Of a DNA stretch of 64,000 bases, positions 26,486 to 36,200 are shown piece by piece (the first letter of the stretch is position 1; each line of letters starts with the position of its first letter). Location: positions 744,001 to 808,000 of the forward strand of contig NZ_JANINP010000007.1 in NCBI RefSeq assembly GCF_024508665.1. The letters run 5' to 3'. Source of the DNA: Sphingomonas sp. GTDB taxonomy: Bacteria > Pseudomonadota > Alphaproteobacteria > Sphingomonadales > Sphingomonadaceae. The notes under the pieces were generated by a model. It had not been told where the DNA came from. It saw only the letters and a program-made list of their open reading frames with translations, and ran no database searches. The position numbers and the translations under genes were made by a program.

Positions 26486-27753
26486 TGACCGAACCTCGGA
26501 TCACCGCAACTTACTGGATCGAAACCGCTTTCCCGCTGCAGCAGGCGGCGGAAACGATGGCCGGCGAGCAATCGACCGGCACGTTCGTCCGGGTGCCCGG
26601 CGAGACTGACGAATTGCGCGAGGCGCATGCCGCGCGCGTCGAGGACCTGATCGAACTGGGCGAGGTCGCGGCGCCGTCGCTGCCGGGGTCGGGTCTGCCC
26701 AAATCGGGCGACGCCACCCGCCGCGCCGCACGCGTGACCTTGTCCTGGCCGGTGTCGAACATGGGGCTCTCGCTCCCCAACCTATTGGCGACGATCAACG
26801 GCAATCTCAGCGAGCTCAAGGCGTTTTCCGGGCTGCGGCTGATCGACCTGAAGCTGCCGCCCGAATTTCTCGACCGCTATCAGGGGCCGCAATTCGGTGT
26901 CGCCGGCACGCGTAGGCTGGCGGGCGTGTTCGACCGTCCGATCATCGGCACGATCATCAAGCCGAGCGTCGGCCTCTCGCCGGAAGCGACCGCCGAACAG
27001 GTCCGCACCCTGGTCGACGCCGGGATCGACTTCATCAAGGACGACGAGCTCCAGGCCGACGGTCCGCATTGCCCCTTTGATGCCCGGATCTCGGCCGTGA
27101 TGCGCGTGATCAACGACCATGCACAGCGCACCGGCAAGAAGGTGATGTACGCCGCCAATCTGACCGGCGAGATCGACGAGATGCTCGCGCGCCACGACCA
27201 TGTCGTCGCAGAGGGCGGCACCTGCGTGATGGCGAGCATGAATTCGATCGGGCTGCCGGCGATGAAAATGCTGCGCGCGCATTCCCAGCTGCCGATCCAC
27301 GGCCATCGCAACGGCTGGGGGATGCTCGGCCGCTCGCCGGCGATCGGGATGAGCTACATCGCCTTCCAGAAATTGTGGCGCCTCGCCGGGATCGACCACA
27401 CCCATGTCAACGGCATCGACAACAAGTTCTGCGAGAGTAACGAGAGCGTGATCGCCTCGGCGCGCGAGTGCCTGACGCCGATGTTCGACCCGCCGCACCC
27501 CGGGTGCGAGATCATGCCGGTCTTTTCGTCGGGCCAGTCGGCCAGACAGGCCGCGCCGACCTTCGCCGCGCTGGGCTCGGTCGATTGCATGTTCGCCGCG
27601 GGCGGCGGGATCATGGCGCATCCCGGCGGCCCAGCCGCGGGTGTACGGGCGCTACGCCAGGCATGGGAAGCGGCGGTTGCCGGCGTGCCGGTGACCGACG
27701 CCGCGCGCGATGCGCCCGAACTGGCGGCGGCGCTGGAGGCCTTCGGGGGGTGA
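26485..27753 (+). CDS. RuBisCO-like protein, probable 3-oxo-isoapionate-4-phosphate transcarboxylase/hydrolase
   Basis: The 422-residue RuBisCO large-chain homologue keeps key catalytic landmarks. These are Lys159 in GTIIKPSVGLS (RuBisCO Lys175 region), the carbamylation loop Lys185-Asp186-Asp187-Glu188 in DFIKDDE, HGHRNG around 272-276, a lysine in GIDNKF (about 314), and phosphate-loop glycines in FAAGGGIMAHP. Next to a DUF1537 kinase this marks the oxidative apiose pathway. There, RLPs either decarboxylate 3-oxo-isoapionate-4-phosphate (OiaX) or split it into 3-phosphoglycerate and glycolate (OiaT), as reported by Carter and colleagues in 2018. The glycolate oxidase genes in this island favour the second activity. 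A role in CO2 fixation is very unlikely. It overlaps GH127 by one base and the kinase by four. Confidence 0.85.
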   Translation: MTEPRITATYWIETAFPLQQAAETMAGEQSTGTFVRVPGETDELREAHAARVEDLIELGEVAAPSLPGSGLPKSGDATRRAARVTLSWPVSNMGLSLPNLLATINGNLSELKAFSGLRLIDLKLPPEFLDRYQGPQFGVAGTRRLAGVFDRPIIGTIIKPSVGLSPEATAEQVRTLVDAGIDFIKDDELQADGPHCPFDARISAVMRVINDHAQRTGKKVMYAANLTGEIDEMLARHDHVVAEGGTCVMASMNSIGLPAMKMLRAHSQLPIHGHRNGWGMLGRSPAIGMSYIAFQKLWRLAGIDHTHVNGIDNKFCESNESVIASARECLTPMFDPPHPGCEIMPVFSSGQSARQAAPTFAALGSVDCMFAAGGGIMAHPGGPAAGVRALRQAWEAAVAGVPVTDAARDAPELAAALEAFGG

Positions 27754-29024
27754 CGCCACTCTACGCCTTTTATGGCGACGATTTCACTGGATCGACCGAC
27801 GTGCTGGAGCAATGCGCCGAAGGCGGCGTGCCGGCGGTCCTGTTCTTGCGCGAGCCCGATGCCGCGTTGCGCGCGCGCTTTCCCGATGCCCGGGCGATCG
27901 GCCTCGCCGGCGACAGCCGCAGCCGTTCGCCCGACTGGACGGACGACAATCTGCCGCGCGCTTTCGCTAGCCTCGGCGACGCCGCGATCGTTCATTACAA
28001 GACATGCTCGACGTTCGATTCCAGCCCGCATACCGGGTCGATCGGTCGCGCGCTGGAGCTCGGCGTTGCCGCGTTCGGCGGCCCGGCGGCGATCGTCGTC
28101 GGGGCGCCGCATCTTCGCCGCTACGTCGCTTTCGGCAATCTCTTCGCGGCGGCGGGCGCGGAGGTGTTCCGCATCGATCGCCACCCGACCATGTCGCGTC
28201 ACCCGGTGACGCCGATGCACGAGGCGGACCTGATCCGCCATCTCGGCGAGCAGACCGACGCGCGGATCGCGCTGGTACCGATCGATCGTATCCATGCCGA
28301 CGAAGCCGACGCCGCGTTCGCGGAGGCGGGCGATGCCGCCGGCATTCTGTTCGATGGGCTGTCGGTCGAGGACCTCGTCGCGACGGGCGCGGTCTTGCTC
28401 GGCCGCAAGGTGAAATTCGCGGTGGGCAGTTCGGGCGTCACGCGGGCGTTGGTGCTGGCGTGGCGCGCCGTCGGGATCGTCAAGGGCGAGCCGGACCAGG
28501 TTCGCGCCCCCGAAGTCGACCGGCTGCTCGTCGTGAGCGGTAGCTGCTCGCCGGTGACGGCGGCGCAAATCGCGCGCGGCACGGCGGACGGCTTCGCGAC
28601 GATACGGGCGGATGTCGATGCCTTGCTGCGCGGAGAAAGCGCGGAAGAAGAGCGGTTGGTTCGTGCGGCCGGCAGCGAACTCGGCAAGGGCGGCCGTGCG
28701 GTGATCCATTCGGCGGAAGGTCCGCTCGGCGCGGTCGCCCCGGCGGCAGGCGATCGGCTCGGTTCCGCGCTCGGCCGCGTGGCGGGAGCGGCGATCCGCG
28801 AGGGCGGTCTGCGCCGTGTCCTGTTCGCTGGCGGGGACACGTCGAGCCATGGCGTCGCGCAACTCGGCATCGATGCTCTGACCTGGGCCGCGCCGATGGA
28901 ACGCGGTGCGCCGCTGGTACGAGCGCATGCCCAGGATGCGGCAATCGACGGGTTGGAATTGGTCCTCAAGGGCGGCCAGATGGGCGGCGAGGGGTTCTTC
29001 GAGACGGTACGGCGCGGCGGGTAG
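27750..29024 (+). CDS. oiaK: DUF1537 four-carbon acid sugar kinase, probable 3-oxo-isoapionate kinase
   Basis: The 424-residue protein shows the two-domain DUF1537 layout. The N-terminal substrate domain has AFYGDDFTGSTDVLEQ and the C-terminal nucleotide domain has VVSGSCSPVTAAQI and LFAGGDTSSHG. DUF1537 kinases phosphorylate acid sugars such as threonate, erythronate and 3-oxo-isoapionate with ATP. Its GTG start overlaps the RLP stop (GTGA), tying the kinase to the RLP that would use its product. That pairing is why OiaK is proposed over a threonate or erythronate kinase; the symbol rests on context. The gene ends just before a large inverted repeat that separates it from the convergent GH42 gene. 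Confidence 0.78.
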   Translation: MTPLYAFYGDDFTGSTDVLEQCAEGGVPAVLFLREPDAALRARFPDARAIGLAGDSRSRSPDWTDDNLPRAFASLGDAAIVHYKTCSTFDSSPHTGSIGRALELGVAAFGGPAAIVVGAPHLRRYVAFGNLFAAAGAEVFRIDRHPTMSRHPVTPMHEADLIRHLGEQTDARIALVPIDRIHADEADAAFAEAGDAAGILFDGLSVEDLVATGAVLLGRKVKFAVGSSGVTRALVLAWRAVGIVKGEPDQVRAPEVDRLLVVSGSCSPVTAAQIARGTADGFATIRADVDALLRGESAEEERLVRAAGSELGKGGRAVIHSAEGPLGAVAPAAGDRLGSALGRVAGAAIREGGLRRVLFAGGDTSSHGVAQLGIDALTWAAPMERGAPLVRAHAQDAAIDGLELVLKGGQMGGEGFFETVRRGG

Positions 29025-29029
29025 GAGCC

Positions 29030-29185
29030 AATTCCTCCCCGGAACGGGGAGGGGGACCGCTCGCGAAGCGAGTGGTGGAGGGGCCTGCGACTAACGAGCA
29101 ACTGGCGAGGAGGTGGCCGAAGGATGGGCCCCCTCCACCAAGCCGCTGCGCGTGTTGGTCCCCCTCCTCGTGCCGGGGAGGAATT
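29030..29185. repeat. Long inverted repeat between convergent genes
   Basis: The left arm begins AATTCCTCCCC at 29030 and continues through GGGGAGGGGGACC. The right arm returns as GGTCCCCCTCC and ends GGGGAGGAATT at 29185. Inner arms GGTGGAGGGG and CCCCCTCCACC also pair. The whole could fold into one imperfect cruciform of about 155 bases. It lies between the 3' ends of the DUF1537 kinase and GH42 genes, and its right tip supplies part of the GH42 stop codon (29184-29186). It resembles a dispersed sphingomonad palindrome (from memory) and could act as a bidirectional terminator. Confidence 0.75.
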
Positions 29186-31277
29186 ACGGTCTCGGGCGCA
29201 CTTCCCCAGACAAAACCGCAACGCCCTGCGTCTCCAACGTAACCGACCGCACCGGACCGCCTGCCAGCACATCCGTCATCGCTTCGGGCAGTGTCACCGT
29301 CCGGCTCTCGCGCCCATGATTGATCAGGATGACGATCGACCGGCCCTGGCCCTGACGCGTCATCAGCTCGACATCGGCCGGCACCGCGAAGTCGCGCACC
29401 ACGCCGGCATCGCGCATCGCGCTACCGATCAGCTCGTCCATCACATGGTCGTCGATCAGCGCGCCGACATAGCTGATGCTGCCCTTGCCGACCTTGCGGG
29501 TGATCGCCGCCGCCTTGCCGTCGAGCCAGCCATTGGCCTTGCCGTACGTCAGCAGCACCCGCGTGTCCGGTGCCGTCGGCGTCAATTGCTCGGCCCAGAT
29601 CGAGGCGGTTCCGTCGCCGACCGCGACCTTGTCGTCGAGCGCATAGAATTGCTCGACTCGGCCGCCCAGCAATGCGGCGAGCGGGCCCGGCTGACGCTGC
29701 GGGTCGAGGCGGTTGAATTCGTCCTTCATCCCCGATCTCGGTCCCAGGATCAGGTGACCGCCGCCGCGCACGTAATCGGCCAGCCGCTTCGCCATGGCGT
29801 CGGTAATCACGTTCAGGCTCGGCGCGACGACCAGTTTGTAGCCGTCGAGTGGCGCCGTGGCGGCCTCGACGATGTCGACCGCGCCCAGCGCGTCCTTCAG
29901 CGGGCGATAATAATCGAGCAGCACCTCGATCTGGTCGTAATCGCGGTGATGCAGCTGGAAGTCGATCGCCCAGCGGCTCGGATAATCCTGCAGCAAGGCG
30001 ACAGGCGATACCGGGCTGGTGCCGGCCAGCACAGGAGAGGCCTTGGCGAATTCGCGGCCCAGTGCCTGGATCTCGGGATAGACCGGCAGCGGCTTGCCGT
30101 CGGGCCCGACCACCGATCCGTGCATCGTCTCCTGGCCGTTCAACGCATTGCGCCACTGCCAATAGAGCACTGCGTCCGCGCCATGCCCGACCGCCTGCCA
30201 GGCCATCGCCCGCGTTTCGCCCGGATAGAGGATGTTGCTGACCGGCGCCCAGTTCACGAAGCCGGGCTGCGTTTCCATCACCCAGAAATTGCGTCGTTTC
30301 CAGCCGCGGACCAGGTCATGCGTCGCGCCGTTGCGATAGGGCTTGAGATGCCCGGTCCCGACATAATCGTCCCACGAGGCGAGATCGAGGTCGCGGTTGA
30401 TCGCATAACGGTCGAAGCGATCGGCCCATCCCAGCCCGCCCAGATTGACGGTGATGAACGGCTTCGGCCCGACCACCGCGCGGATCGCGTCGCGTTGGTT
30501 GCGGTGGAACTCGCCCCATTGCGCGGTGATGAAGCGCTTGAGCTCGAGCATCCAGCCCGGATTGCCCTTGTCGCTGTTGAACGGCACCTGATCCCAGGCC
30601 GTATAGGTCTGCGACCAGTAAGCCGTGGTCCACGCGTCGTTGAGCGTGTCGAGCGTGCCGTAACGCGTCTTGAGCCAGGCGATCCAGGCGGTGCGCGCCT
30701 CGGGATCGTAGCTTTCGTCGGTCGGCTCGTTGCCGATCTGCCAGCCGATGACATTGGGCTCGTCCTTGAGCGCCTGCGCCATCCGCGTGACGATGTCGCG
30801 GGCGAGTGCGCGGTACCGCTGCGACGAAATCGAGAATTGCCGGCGTCCGCCATGGCCCAGCCTCTTGCCCGTCCCGTCGACTTGCAGCGTGTCGGGATAT
30901 TTCCCGGTCAGCCAGGCGGGCGGCGTATCGGTCGGCGTGCCGACCACGACCTTGATGTCATATTTGGCGGCGAGCCGGACGGCGCGGACCAGCCAGCCGA
31001 AATCATATTGGCCCTCGCTCGGCTCCATCCGGCTCCAGGCATATTCGCCGATCCGGACGACATTGGCGCCGCTCGCCTTCATCAGCCGGAGATCCTCGGG
31101 CCACGCGCTTTCCGGCCATTGCTCGGGATACCAGGCCGATCCGAGCCACAGTCGCTCGTTCGCCACCGGTACCGGCGCGGCGGCCGGTTGCGGACGGGCA
31201 AATGCGAAAGGGGTGGGGATCGTGGCGAGCATCGCCGCCAGACCGAGCGATAGACCGAGCTTGCGCACCATCGTCAT
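29184..31277 (-). CDS. Exported GH42 beta-galactosidase (paralogue 2)
   Basis: The 697-residue GH42 enzyme has a signal peptide (LGLSLGLAAMLATIPTPFAFA), the WLGSAWYPEQWPESAW opening, acid/base Glu184 in GWQIGNEPTDES and nucleophile Glu335 in FWVMETQPGF. It matches the enzyme at 17327 along its whole length but differs around the acid/base (NEPTDES against NEIGPPS), a region that shapes the substrate pocket. It is the last gene of the long minus-strand rhamnose operon and overlaps the MFS gene by ATGA. Its stop codon is formed at the edge of the inverted repeat, so the C-terminus may have been altered by insertion of that repeat. Confidence 0.9.
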   Translation of the reverse strand: MTMVRKLGLSLGLAAMLATIPTPFAFARPQPAAAPVPVANERLWLGSAWYPEQWPESAWPEDLRLMKASGANVVRIGEYAWSRMEPSEGQYDFGWLVRAVRLAAKYDIKVVVGTPTDTPPAWLTGKYPDTLQVDGTGKRLGHGGRRQFSISSQRYRALARDIVTRMAQALKDEPNVIGWQIGNEPTDESYDPEARTAWIAWLKTRYGTLDTLNDAWTTAYWSQTYTAWDQVPFNSDKGNPGWMLELKRFITAQWGEFHRNQRDAIRAVVGPKPFITVNLGGLGWADRFDRYAINRDLDLASWDDYVGTGHLKPYRNGATHDLVRGWKRRNFWVMETQPGFVNWAPVSNILYPGETRAMAWQAVGHGADAVLYWQWRNALNGQETMHGSVVGPDGKPLPVYPEIQALGREFAKASPVLAGTSPVSPVALLQDYPSRWAIDFQLHHRDYDQIEVLLDYYRPLKDALGAVDIVEAATAPLDGYKLVVAPSLNVITDAMAKRLADYVRGGGHLILGPRSGMKDEFNRLDPQRQPGPLAALLGGRVEQFYALDDKVAVGDGTASIWAEQLTPTAPDTRVLLTYGKANGWLDGKAAAITRKVGKGSISYVGALIDDHVMDELIGSAMRDAGVVRDFAVPADVELMTRQGQGRSIVILINHGRESRTVTLPEAMTDVLAGGPVRSVTLETQGVAVLSGEVRPRP

Positions 31278-32539
31278 GCCGCGATCGCATCGGCTTGGGG
31301 CGCGACCTTGCGATCGAATCCCTTGGTGCAATCGATCAAGGTGAAGATACCGGCTGCGATCAGCACCATGACGGCGACGCCCTGCAACGGCAGCGCGTAA
31401 TTGCCGGTTGCCGCGACGACATGGCCGAACGCGACAGCGCAGACGAAGCCGCCGATATTGCCCGCCGTGTTCATCACGCCGCTGGCGGTGCCGCCATGCC
31501 GGCCGCCGATCGCCATGCACATCGCCCAGGCCGAGGGCAGCATCAGGTCCATCACCATGAAGGCGGTACCCGACAGCAGCAGAACCGCGAGCTTGGACGT
31601 CGCCAGGCTCATCGCCACCAGCAGCACAGCGGTCAGCGTCAGGCAGATGCCGGCGATCGCGCGATAGGCACGGCGAATGCCGATCCGCGTCGCCAGCCGG
31701 TCGCAAAGCACGCCGCCGGCGAGATTGCCGACCACCCCGAGCAGGAACGGGATGGCGCCGTACACGCCCATCTCCGCTTCGCTGAAATGCGCGCCCTTGA
31801 CCATCCAGGTCGGAAACCAGCCGAAGAAGAACCAGCTGCCGAAGGCATAGAAGAAATAGGCGAGCGCGATCAGCCAGAGCTGCGGCAGCGAGAGCAGGCG
31901 TCGCCAGGGTGTGCCCTTATGCCCGGCGCCATCGTCGCTGCCGATCTCCGCGACTTCCTCGGCGGTGATGCCGGGCTGTTCGGCGGGGCGATCGCGAAAC
32001 CAGGCGCGCCAGGCGACCGCCCAGCACAGGCCGACCGCACCCAGGACGACGAATACCGCTTGCCATCCGAAATGGCGGTCGAGCGGCACCAGCAACAAAG
32101 GCGCGAGCGCGCCGCCGAAGCGGCTCGCCGCCCAGATCACGCCCTGGCCACGCGCCCGCTCGCGCGCCGGCAGCCAGCGATAGAGCACGCCTGACATATT
32201 GGGATAGGCGCCCGCCGCGCCGAGCCCGAACAGGAAACGCGCGGCGAACAATTGCCAGAAATTGCGGCATACCGCGGTCGCCGCAGTGAACACCGACCAC
32301 CAGATCGTAATCCGCGTCAGCTCCCGGCGATAGCCATGCGCGTCGCCCATCGCTCCCGAAGGGATTTCGAACACCGCGTAAGCGATGACATAGGCCCCGA
32401 GGATCCAGCCCCATTGCTCGGGCCCGATGCCGAGATCCTTCTGGATCGACGTCCCGGTGACCGCGATCGCCATGCGGTCGATGAAGGTGATGATCGACAG
32501 GAGCGCGAGCAACCCGACGACCGCATAGCGCTTTTTCAC
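31274..32539 (-). CDS. MFS transporter, anion:cation symporter (ACS) family
   Basis: The 421-residue protein has twelve predicted membrane segments. The ACS signatures are LLSIITFIDRMAIAVTGTSIQ at the N-terminus, IPSGAMGDAHGYRRE in the first cytoplasmic loop and a charged central loop. The family carries hexuronates, galactonate, glucarate and related organic anions. In this operon the likely cargo is L-rhamnose, L-rhamnonate or another deoxy-sugar acid, or a small rhamnoside for the cytoplasmic GH78. The GTG start at 32539 overlaps the racemase-like gene by GTGA, and its end overlaps GH42 by ATGA. The exact ligand is inferred from context only. Confidence 0.88.
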   Translation of the reverse strand: MKKRYAVVGLLALLSIITFIDRMAIAVTGTSIQKDLGIGPEQWGWILGAYVIAYAVFEIPSGAMGDAHGYRRELTRITIWWSVFTAATAVCRNFWQLFAARFLFGLGAAGAYPNMSGVLYRWLPARERARGQGVIWAASRFGGALAPLLLVPLDRHFGWQAVFVVLGAVGLCWAVAWRAWFRDRPAEQPGITAEEVAEIGSDDGAGHKGTPWRRLLSLPQLWLIALAYFFYAFGSWFFFGWFPTWMVKGAHFSEAEMGVYGAIPFLLGVVGNLAGGVLCDRLATRIGIRRAYRAIAGICLTLTAVLLVAMSLATSKLAVLLLSGTAFMVMDLMLPSAWAMCMAIGGRHGGTASGVMNTAGNIGGFVCAVAFGHVVAATGNYALPLQGVAVMVLIAAGIFTLIDCTKGFDRKVAPQADAIAA

Positions 32540-33204
32540 CGGCCGAGTCCGGCCAGCACGTCGCGTGCATGCAGCATGCCGAGCTCGGGGCTCGAATAGA
32601 CCGGTGCCGACACCGCGCCTTCGGGCAGGCTGGCGACGACACGCGCCATCGATGCCTGGGCGAGCACGATCGCGTCGACGCCCTTCATCCCTTCGGTCAG
32701 CCCTTCGCCGACGATGCGATCGTGAGTCGCACCGTCACCCGCCATCACCGCATCGAACGCGCCCTGGCAGAGATGTTCGACGATCTCGATCTGCTTGCCC
32801 TGTTCGTCGGCGACGCGGCGGACCAGCTCCGCGGTCGGTTCGAGCGTGGTCGACAGCGTCGCGACTACCCCGATCCTGTTGCCGGTGGCGACCGCCTTTT
32901 CCGCCATCGCGCGGTCGACGCGCAGGACCGGCTGGTCGTAGAGTTCGGCGGCCATATCGACCGCGCGCCCGATCGACGAACAGGTCACCAGCGCGACATC
33001 GCATCCGGCGTCGAACGACGATCCGACCAGCCGGATGACCTGGCGCATGGTCGATTTCTGCAAATGACCCGCGGCGATCGTGTTCTTGATCGTGCTCTCA
33101 TCGACGAAATGGAGCAGCCGGACGTCGGGCATTACCCGCGCGGCGATCTCGTTGAACACGGCTGCCAGCATCGGCGAATTGTGAATGAGTCCAAGCGTGG
33201 CCAC
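32536..33204 (-). CDS. Aspartate/glutamate/hydantoin racemase-fold protein with one catalytic cysteine missing
   Basis: The 222-residue protein has the two-lobed Asp/Glu racemase fold. The first catalytic cysteine is kept (Cys75 in VTCSSIG). The second position, normally Cys in a GCT-like motif, reads IVLAQASMARV near residues 180-188 with no cysteine. The enzyme is therefore unlikely to racemise amino acids by the two-cysteine mechanism. Single-cysteine relatives include isomerases and decarboxylases such as maleate isomerase-like and arylmalonate decarboxylase-like enzymes (family knowledge). It is tightly coupled inside the rhamnose operon between GH78 and the MFS gene, so a sugar-acid or lactone step is likely. 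The GTG start at 33204 has AGAGGAC upstream. Confidence 0.75.
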   Translation of the reverse strand: MATLGLIHNSPMLAAVFNEIAARVMPDVRLLHFVDESTIKNTIAAGHLQKSTMRQVIRLVGSSFDAGCDVALVTCSSIGRAVDMAAELYDQPVLRVDRAMAEKAVATGNRIGVVATLSTTLEPTAELVRRVADEQGKQIEIVEHLCQGAFDAVMAGDGATHDRIVGEGLTEGMKGVDAIVLAQASMARVVASLPEGAVSAPVYSSPELGMLHARDVLAGLGR

Positions 33205-33224
33205 GGATATGTCCTCTCGAGAGC

Positions 33225-36200
33225 TTATGTCGTGAAATCGTAGCGTCCGGCGCCGACCTCGAAGCGGATCGTTTCGCCGTCATTGGTGAGCGCGCGGATG
33301 GCTGGGTGGGCGTCGAGCGTCTGGCCGCTGTCGCGCCATTCGCCCGCGGGCAGTTCGACCTCCGCGACCGTGTTGGCCGGGATCGACAGAGTGAACCGGG
33401 TCAGCCGCTCGGCATCGCCTTCGGTGCTCGTCTCGATCGGACCGACCAGCGAGACGTAGCGCGCCGAGACGCGGCCGATCTGCGGCAGCCATAGCGGGCG
33501 GGCGGCGATCCGGCGGAAACCCGGCGCGGCAGGCGCGATGCCGGCGAGGCGGCGGTAGAAGAAGCCGACGATCGCACCGAAGGCATAATGGTTGTAGCTG
33601 TTCATCGACAGGTCGCCGGTGTCGCCATTCCATCGCTCCCACATCGTGGTCGCGCCCTTGCTCGGCATATAGCCCCAGCTCGGATAGCCGGTCTGGAGCA
33701 GCAGCCCGGCGACTTCCTCGAGCCGGCCGCGATCGGCCAGCACATCGAGGATATACGGCGTCCCGAGAAAGCCGGTCGACAGCTTCATGCCTCGCCGATG
33801 GATATCCGCCGCCAGCACATCGGCGGCAGCGTCGCGGCGGTCGATGGGCACCAGATCCATGAACAAGGCGAGCACCTGGCTGGCCTGGCTGCCATTGCCG
33901 GCCGTGCCATCGGCGGCGACGAATTCGGCGGCAAAGGCTTCCCCGATCCGCTCGCGCAGCGCCCGATAATGCTGGGCCTCGGCGGCGCGGCCGGTCGCTT
34001 CCGCCATTTCGGCCATCAGCGCCGCCGACCAGGCCCAATAGGCCGTGGCGCACAATATGCGCGGCGTCGTCTCGTCGTCGGGCTCGATCGCGTCGACCGA
34101 CAGCCAGTCGCCAAGGTCGAGCCCGCGGTCGTTGCGCCAGATATGATCGGGATTGTTGCGCGCGACGAAGTCCATCCAGGCCTGCATCGCGTCCCAATTC
34201 TCGTCGATCACCGCGGTGTCGCCGTATCGCTGCCAAAGCTGCCACGGCAGGATGATGCCCGCCTCGCTCCAGCCGGCCGTCACCACGTCGGGGAAGGACA
34301 GCGGCTGCGGCACGACGATCGGATAAGCGCCGTCGGGCCGCTGCGCCGCGCGCGCCTCGAGCAGGAAGCGGCGGATGAAGGGATCGACCTCCATGTTGAA
34401 CGCGGCGGCGTCGAGAAACACCTGGATGTCGCCCATCCAGCCCATCCGCTCGTCGCGCTGCGGGCAATCGGTCGGCACCGAGAAGAAATTGGAGCGCTGG
34501 CTCCACAGCGCATTCTGCCAGATCGTCTGGAGCAGCGGCGCGTCGGCGAAGGTCATCGTGCCGGTTTCGCGGCACGCGCTGTGAACGACGATTCCCAAGA
34601 TATCGTCCGCCGTCGGCACACCGGGATAGCCGGCGACCTCGACATAGCGAAAGCCGTGATAGGTGAAATGCGGCTCGAACACTTCCTCGCCCGACCCCGC
34701 GAGCGTGAAGCTGTCGGTCGCCTTGGCGAGGCGAAGGTTGGACAGGTCGGCGGTGCCGTCGGGATTGAGCAATTCGGCGAATTTGGCGGTGATCGTGGTG
34801 CCGGCAGCACCGGCCGCGCGGATACGCACCCAGCCGGAGAAATTCTGGCCGAAATCGAAGATGTAGCGACCAGGAAGTGGCTCGCTTATCGCGACCGCGG
34901 TGCGGGTAGCGACGGCCTTCAGCGCGGGAGAAGTCTGTGCGACCAGGCGCGTGTCGGGCGTTTTCCCGACCGTAACGTCTAGCCAATTCCCGGCATCGAA
35001 GCCGGGTTCGTCCCAACCGGCCTGTTCCAGCCGAGCATCATAGCTCTCGCCGTCATAGATTTCCGACTTGAGGATAGGCGAGGGGGCGATCTTCCATCCC
35101 GGGCCGGTCGTCACCCAATCGCTCGTACCATCGGCATAATCGAGGCGCAGTTGCGCGCGCAGCCGGCGCGGCGCGGGACCGAACCCATAGCGCTCGATCC
35201 GCCAGCCGAACGGACTTGCGTACCAGCCATCGCCGACCGTCGCGGCGAGGGCATTGACGCCCGGCGCGATCAGGTCGGTCACGTCATATGTCTGGTACAG
35301 GATATGATCGCGGGCGACCGTCATCTCGGGTGCAAGCAGCGCATCCGATACTTTCCGGCCGTTGATCCGCGCGTCATAGGCGCCCAGCGCGGTGGCATAT
35401 AGTCGCGCGGCAACGACCGGCCCGCGCGTGTCGAACTCGGTGCGCAGCAGCATTGCCGGTTCGGACGGACGCGGATCGTTATGGACGTTGGCGCCGCTTG
35501 GTCGAGCGGGGCCCCAATCCGCAGTATCGGCTTGGAGTGACGTCCAGTCGGCCGGCGGACTGGGCCGTACTTTCCACGCCGGCCCGCTGACCAGGCGCTC
35601 GATGCTGCCATCGGCGCGATGGAGCCGGATCAGCGCGGCGAAGGCACCGCCATCGACCGGAAAGAAGCCGGTCGTGTCTGCCTCGACCAGGGCGCAGACG
35701 CTGTTGCGGCCCGGGCGTATCTCGCCCGCATAGGGCGCCAGCGTGCCCCAGAAGGGAAGGTAGGTGTCCCAGTCGAAATGGCGGTCGAGCGGCGAGGCCG
35801 CGCCGTTGATCCACACGCCGCGCAAATGATCCTTGCCCGCCAGCAAAACCTCGGCGAAGATCAGATCTTCGGGGGCGTGGAAATCGATGCGGAAAGCGTG
35901 CGGACGCTCGTCGAGCGCCGTCTCGCTCCACACCCAGGCGAGTCCCGCGGCTCGGTCGGCGGCGGCATCGGCATCCTCGGCCTCGATCCAGTCGGCGTGC
36001 CAGGAATCGGGCGCGGTCAGTCCGGTTTCGAACCAAGCGGGCGCCGAGCGGGCGCTGGTGCCGATATCGTCCGTCGCTTCGACCGACCACCAGACGCGCT
36101 GCATCGGGGTGAGGGCAGGGCCGCCATATGCCACGTCGAACGTCGCATCGCCCGCGACCTCGCCACTGTCCCACAGCAATGCGCCGCTATCGAGCGCCTC

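Noticed and set aside
26485..27753. True RuBisCO for carbon fixation
   Set aside because: There is no small subunit, phosphoribulokinase or cbb gene nearby. Active-site loops differ (IKPSVG instead of IKPKLG), and the partner is a DUF1537 kinase.
33588..34982. Plus-strand open frame opposite GH78
   Set aside because: Composition is typical of an antisense frame, and GH78 motifs are continuous on the minus strand.
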